From positions 1-17,721 of the forward strand of contig CABUQW010000038.1 in NCBI GenBank assembly GCA_902493895.1: a stretch of 17,721 bases of DNA. Reading direction: 5' to 3'. The translations under genes and the position numbers were made by a program. The DNA comes from an uncultured Collinsella sp. (lineage in GTDB: Bacteria; Actinomycetota; Coriobacteriia; Coriobacteriales; Coriobacteriaceae). Position 1 is the first letter of the stretch, and each line of letters starts with the position of its first letter. The notes below the pieces were generated by a model. It was given only the letters and a program-made list of their open reading frames with translations, was not told the origin of the DNA and searched no databases. Below are positions 15,115 to 17,721 of the stretch, in pieces.

Positions 15115-15155
15115 GAAAGAGCTGCTTTTATTGCGGCTCTTTCTTTGGTTTTGGG
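15115..15155 (+). terminator. Terminator-like hairpin in the def-fmt gap
   Basis: GAAAGAGCTGC (15115-15125) pairs with GCGGCTCTTTC (15133-15143), 11 bp with one G-T pair, loop TTTTATT, followed by TTTGGTTTTGGG on the plus strand. It could end the priA-def transcript. If so, fmt-rsmB needs its own promoter further down. A TATATT at 15156-15161 is a candidate -10, with only a weak -35 (TTGCGG, 19 nt away). The rest of 15042-15257 is T-rich and shows no convincing gene. Confidence 0.5.
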
Positions 15156-15257
15156 TATATTTGTTCTTGTTGAATTGTTATTGCGGATGGGCTGGGTACT
15201 TGGCTTTCCGCTGTTATTTGTAGCCGTCTCGGCTTTGGTTGAGGGGAGACGTCCTTT

Positions 15258-16178
15258 ATGCGTATTGTGTTTATGGGTACGCCTGATTTTGCTGTGCCTT
15301 CGCTGACTTCGCTTGTTGAGGCTGGCAATGATATTGCGCTCGTAATTACTCGTCCTGATGCTGTTCGCGGACGTGGAAAGAAGCTGGAGCCGTCTCCTGT
15401 TAAGGCTAAGGCGCTTGAGCTTGGGTTGAGGGTTGTTGAGGCTAATCGTATGACGCCTGAGGTTGTTGAGGCGCTCCAAGCTGCCCGGGCTGATATTTTC
15501 TGCGTGGCTGCGTATGGCTGTATTTTGCCGGATGAGGTGCTGCATATGGCGCCGCTTGGTATTGTGAATGTTCATGCCTCGTTGCTACCTCGTTGGCGTG
15601 GGGCTGCTCCCATTCAGCGTGCCATTCTTGCTGGTGATGAGGTTGCTGGCGTTTCTATCATGCGCATCGGGCATGGTGTGGATACTGGTGCTTATTGTGC
15701 TCAGGCTTCCACGTCGGTTGCCGGTAAGCATGCTGAGGCGCTGACCATGGAGCTTGGTGAGCTTGGCGGCAAGCTGCTTGCCGATACGCTTCCTTCTCTT
15801 GTCGACGGCACCGCTGTGTGGACAGAACAGCATGAGTCGCTTGTCACTCATGCTGCCAAGATTTCTAAGCAGGAGATGCGCCTAGATCCGCACATGGCGA
15901 CGCTTGATTGTGTGCGTCATGTGCTGGCCTCGTCCGATACCGCGCCTGCTCGTTGCGTGATTGCCGGCAAGACTGTGCGTGTGCTCGATGCTGCGCCGGC
16001 TGATGTGTCGCTCGGCGAGGGTCAGGTTCTCGTTCAGGCCAAACGTGTTTATCTGGGCCTTTCTGATGCCTCGGTTGAACTGCTCGAGGTTAAGCCTGAT
16101 GGCAAGCGTGCCATGTCTGCTTCTGCCTGGGCCGCCGGCCTGCAGGGTGCCGATCTTTCGTGGGGTGTTTTGTCATGA
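15258..16178 (+). CDS. fmt: Methionyl-tRNA formyltransferase
   Basis: 306 residues, the usual size. It formylates initiator Met-tRNA using 10-formyl-tetrahydrofolate. Rossmann-like N-terminal domain starting MRIVFMGTPDFAVPSL. The catalytic Asn104, His106 and Asp142 are all present, in VNVHASLLPRWRGAAPI (103-119) and GHGVDTGA (138-145). The C-terminal OB-like tRNA-binding domain is at about 205-300. ATG 15258 has a GGGGAG site 8-10 nt upstream and matches the conserved protein start. Codons differ from priA, def and gltX: T-ending codons (GCT, GTT, CGT, CCT) dominate the first 80 or so codons. The stop overlaps the rsmB start (ATGA), giving a coupled fmt-rsmB pair. Confidence 0.96.
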   Translation: MRIVFMGTPDFAVPSLTSLVEAGNDIALVITRPDAVRGRGKKLEPSPVKAKALELGLRVVEANRMTPEVVEALQAARADIFCVAAYGCILPDEVLHMAPLGIVNVHASLLPRWRGAAPIQRAILAGDEVAGVSIMRIGHGVDTGAYCAQASTSVAGKHAEALTMELGELGGKLLADTLPSLVDGTAVWTEQHESLVTHAAKISKQEMRLDPHMATLDCVRHVLASSDTAPARCVIAGKTVRVLDAAPADVSLGEGQVLVQAKRVYLGLSDASVELLEVKPDGKRAMSASAWAAGLQGADLSWGVLS

Positions 16179-17575
16179 GCAAGCTGTCTCCCGCGCGCAA
16201 GCTTGCGCTCGATGTGTTGATGGAGGCCGATCGCCGCGGTATGTACGCACGCGACGTGTTGTCTTCCCGTGCATCCGCCAAGGCCATTGACCAGCGCGAT
16301 TCTGCTTTTGCCGCCCGCTTGGCGCTGGGTGTGGCCGCCACGCAGGGTATTTTGGACGAGCTGCTCGATCAGTTTCTCGATAAGCCCAAAAAGGTTGCGC
16401 CGCGTGTTCGCATGGCGCTTCGTATCTCGGCCTTCGAGATGCTCTACCTGCATACGCCTGGCCGCGTTGCCGTGAGTCAGGGTGTTGAGCTGGTTCGCAG
16501 TGGTGCTAAGTCCGCCGCTGGCTTGGCCAATGCTGTACTGCATAAGGTTGCGGACAATGTTGAGGACTTTGCTACTGCGTCCGATGTGGATGAGTCTGAG
16601 CGCCGTTTGGTTCGCCTGTCTCGCCTGATGGGTCTTCCTCGCTGGCTGTGCGCTCGTATCATGGCCTCGTTCGATACGCCAGAGGGTGCGCTCAACTTTG
16701 CCGGCAATCTGGCGCCCGCGCCGCTTGCTCTGCACGAGAATGCGTTTGCGACCAAGCCCGATCCGTATATCTCGCAGCTCGTCGCACCTGTCTTCCCGGG
16801 CTGCCATGCCCCGGTTGATGCCCAGGTTACCGTTGCTTCGGGTGTGTTTGAGCGCGCTGCCGCGGTGGCATCCGATCTCAACGCGCAACTTATCGCCACA
16901 GCTGCCACGCGCCCTGGTAGCTGCCTTGAGATTGGTGCCGGCCGTGGCACCAAGACCTATGTGATGATGTGCCAGGCCAAGCGTGCGGGCTATGAGCGTC
17001 AGCATACGGCGCTCGATCTGCATGATCGCAAGTGCGATCTGAATCTCGCTCGTCTGCATAAGGCCGGTATTCAGGGCGTTCGCACGGTTTCGGGTGATGC
17101 TTGCGAGCTTGATGAGGTGCTCACATCGTTTGATGCCATGCTTGGCGAGCCGGTTAAGTTCGACATGGTCTTTATCGATGCGCCGTGCTCGGGCACCGGT
17201 ACCATGCGCCGTCATCCCGAGATCCCGTGGCGCCTGACCGAAAAAGATGTGACGGTTGAGCTGCCCAAACTGCAGCTTACGATGCTCAAAGAGGCTGCTG
17301 TCCGCGTGGCTGCCGGCGGCGAGCTCATCTATGCGACGTGCTCGGTCTTCGACGAGGAGAATACGCAGGTGGTGGACGCTTTCCTGAACTCTCCCGAGGG
17401 TGCCGGCTTTAGTGTGGCGCCGCTCTCCGAAGCCCAGATTCTGCAGCTGCCCGAGTTCGATCAGGCCAAGAAGCTCGTATCTGTTCGTCAGAACGATCGA
17501 GGCCTCTTCCAAAGCGTGCCGGTAAATGCCGATTCCTACGACGGCCACTTCTGCGCCCGCCTGGTCCACAAGTAA
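16175..17575 (+). CDS. rsmB: 16S rRNA (cytosine-C5) methyltransferase RsmB/Sun family
   Basis: 466 residues. It methylates cytosine 967 (E. coli numbering) of 16S rRNA using SAM. A NusB-like RNA-binding domain spans about 1-135, and a linker plus methyltransferase domain about 180-466. Catalytic residues: PCSGTG with Cys338 (DAPCSGTGTMRRHPEIPWR) and ATCS with Cys389 followed by EEN. The SAM-binding motif I reads CLEIGAGRGTKT (250-261) and not the usual APGGKT form, a family-typical Lys-Thr kept in an altered loop. The ATG overlaps the fmt stop by 4 bp (16175-16178). A GTG five codons upstream is in frame, but the overlapped ATG is preferred. The 3' end is directly followed by a repeat and an insertion sequence. 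Confidence 0.93.
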   Translation: MSKLSPARKLALDVLMEADRRGMYARDVLSSRASAKAIDQRDSAFAARLALGVAATQGILDELLDQFLDKPKKVAPRVRMALRISAFEMLYLHTPGRVAVSQGVELVRSGAKSAAGLANAVLHKVADNVEDFATASDVDESERRLVRLSRLMGLPRWLCARIMASFDTPEGALNFAGNLAPAPLALHENAFATKPDPYISQLVAPVFPGCHAPVDAQVTVASGVFERAAAVASDLNAQLIATAATRPGSCLEIGAGRGTKTYVMMCQAKRAGYERQHTALDLHDRKCDLNLARLHKAGIQGVRTVSGDACELDEVLTSFDAMLGEPVKFDMVFIDAPCSGTGTMRRHPEIPWRLTEKDVTVELPKLQLTMLKEAAVRVAAGGELIYATCSVFDEENTQVVDAFLNSPEGAGFSVAPLSEAQILQLPEFDQAKKLVSVRQNDRGLFQSVPVNADSYDGHFCARLVHK

Positions 17576-17580
17576 CTACT

Positions 17581-17597
17581 AAGTTGCGGTGAAATAG
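17581..17597 (+). repeat. Second copy of the 17-bp repeat
   Basis: AAGTTGCGGTGAAATAG is identical to 1205-1221 and in the same orientation. It starts 5 nt after the rsmB stop. In the first copy an inverted partner lies 43 nt further on; here the sequence runs into an insertion-sequence end within about 15 nt and no partner is visible before the window ends. Confidence 0.75.
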
Positions 17598-17611
17598 GGA
17601 TTGAATGGGGG

Positions 17612-17721
17612 TGCGGACAGAAAGTTGGACCGCGGGGCGGTCCGGACTGGAGGTTCGCATGTACAGCAGGGAGAAGGTCGAGCTCTTCCTCCTGGCGACG
17701 GAGGACGGCATGGGGCCGACC
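17612..17721 (+). mobile_element. Left end of an insertion sequence (IS3-like), continues beyond the window
   Basis: From about 17612 the sequence reads TGCGGACAGAAAGTTGGACC, resembling the TG...TTGGAC-type terminal repeats of IS3/IS150-group elements. A perfect 7-bp hairpin (GGACCGC 17627-17633, GCGGTCC 17637-17643) and a ribosome site (GGAGG, 17650 region) precede a small open frame. The right end and any target duplication are outside the window, so the boundary and family are tentative. Confidence 0.5.
17659..17721 (+). CDS. Start of a transposase (OrfA-like, helix-turn-helix), truncated by window end
   Basis: ATG 17659 with CTGGAGG 6 nt upstream opens a frame of 21 codons, MYSREKVELFLLATEDGMGP onward, still open at the last base. 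The MYS-type start followed by a helix and a GMGPT turn fits the helix-turn-helix OrfA proteins of IS3-type elements in this bacterial class, by recollection. Too short to prove. Its place just inside a putative terminal repeat supports the call. Confidence 0.5.
   Translation, partial: MYSREKVELFLLATEDGMGPT

Noticed and set aside
15074..15223. Small ORF starting MGQGGASSLIIALLKELL
   Set aside because: No ribosome site and composition explained by the T-rich spacer; no family recognised.
15022..15306. Open plus-strand frame before fmt encoding a hydrophobic stretch (AAFIAALSLVLGIFVLVELL)
   Set aside because: It looks like a two-helix membrane protein, but it has no usable start codon, overlaps the terminator-like hairpin and fmt, and T-rich DNA gives hydrophobic translations by chance.

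Overview
The window looks like a chromosomal segment of an anaerobic, host-associated actinobacterium of the class Coriobacteriia, most likely Collinsella or a close relative. This is inferred from the moderately high GC content, the protein flavour (Ala/Asp/Glu-rich, strongly C-ending codons in highly expressed genes), the priA-def-fmt-rsmB order, the [4Fe-4S] serine dehydratase and the Gram-positive type L,D-transpeptidase. No rRNA, tRNA or CRISPR array was found.

Layout: (1) 1-1074, plus strand: the 3' end of a precorrin-8X methylmutase gene and a complete precorrin-6A reductase gene, the tail of a cobalamin cluster that continues to the left. (2) 1075-1285: an IS21-type transposase remnant running into a short inverted repeat. 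(3) 1286-4706, minus strand: a three-gene MacAB/HlyD-type export operon (adaptor, ATPase, permease) with overlapping genes. (4) 4839-6572, minus: a membrane-anchored YkuD L,D-transpeptidase. (5) 6722-8329, minus: single-chain L-serine dehydratase. (6) 8644-9924, minus: S-adenosylmethionine synthetase, divergent from (7) gltX, 10202-11677, plus. (8) 11888-17575, plus: priA-def-fmt-rsmB, covering replication restart, N-formyl-methionine handling and 16S rRNA methylation. (9) 17612 to the end: the left end of an insertion sequence with the start of its transposase gene.

The genes are mostly ordinary housekeeping genes. The non-ordinary content is between them. Four of the gaps between genes hold a long, perfect inverted repeat with arms of 25 to 35 bp. 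Two of these (8355-8475 and 14905-15041) share a 60-nt core (55/60 identical). Their outer arms are different in sequence but perfectly self-complementary in each copy, and the inner stem shows one compensatory base-pair change. This is the best candidate here for an undescribed structured or mobile element. Two others (10034-10117, 11752-11857) are palindromes rich in TGGGACA/TGTCCCA-type motifs, resembling REP elements. A 17-bp repeat occurs near both ends of the window, in each case next to transposase-related sequence, and may mark rearrangement boundaries around the housekeeping block.
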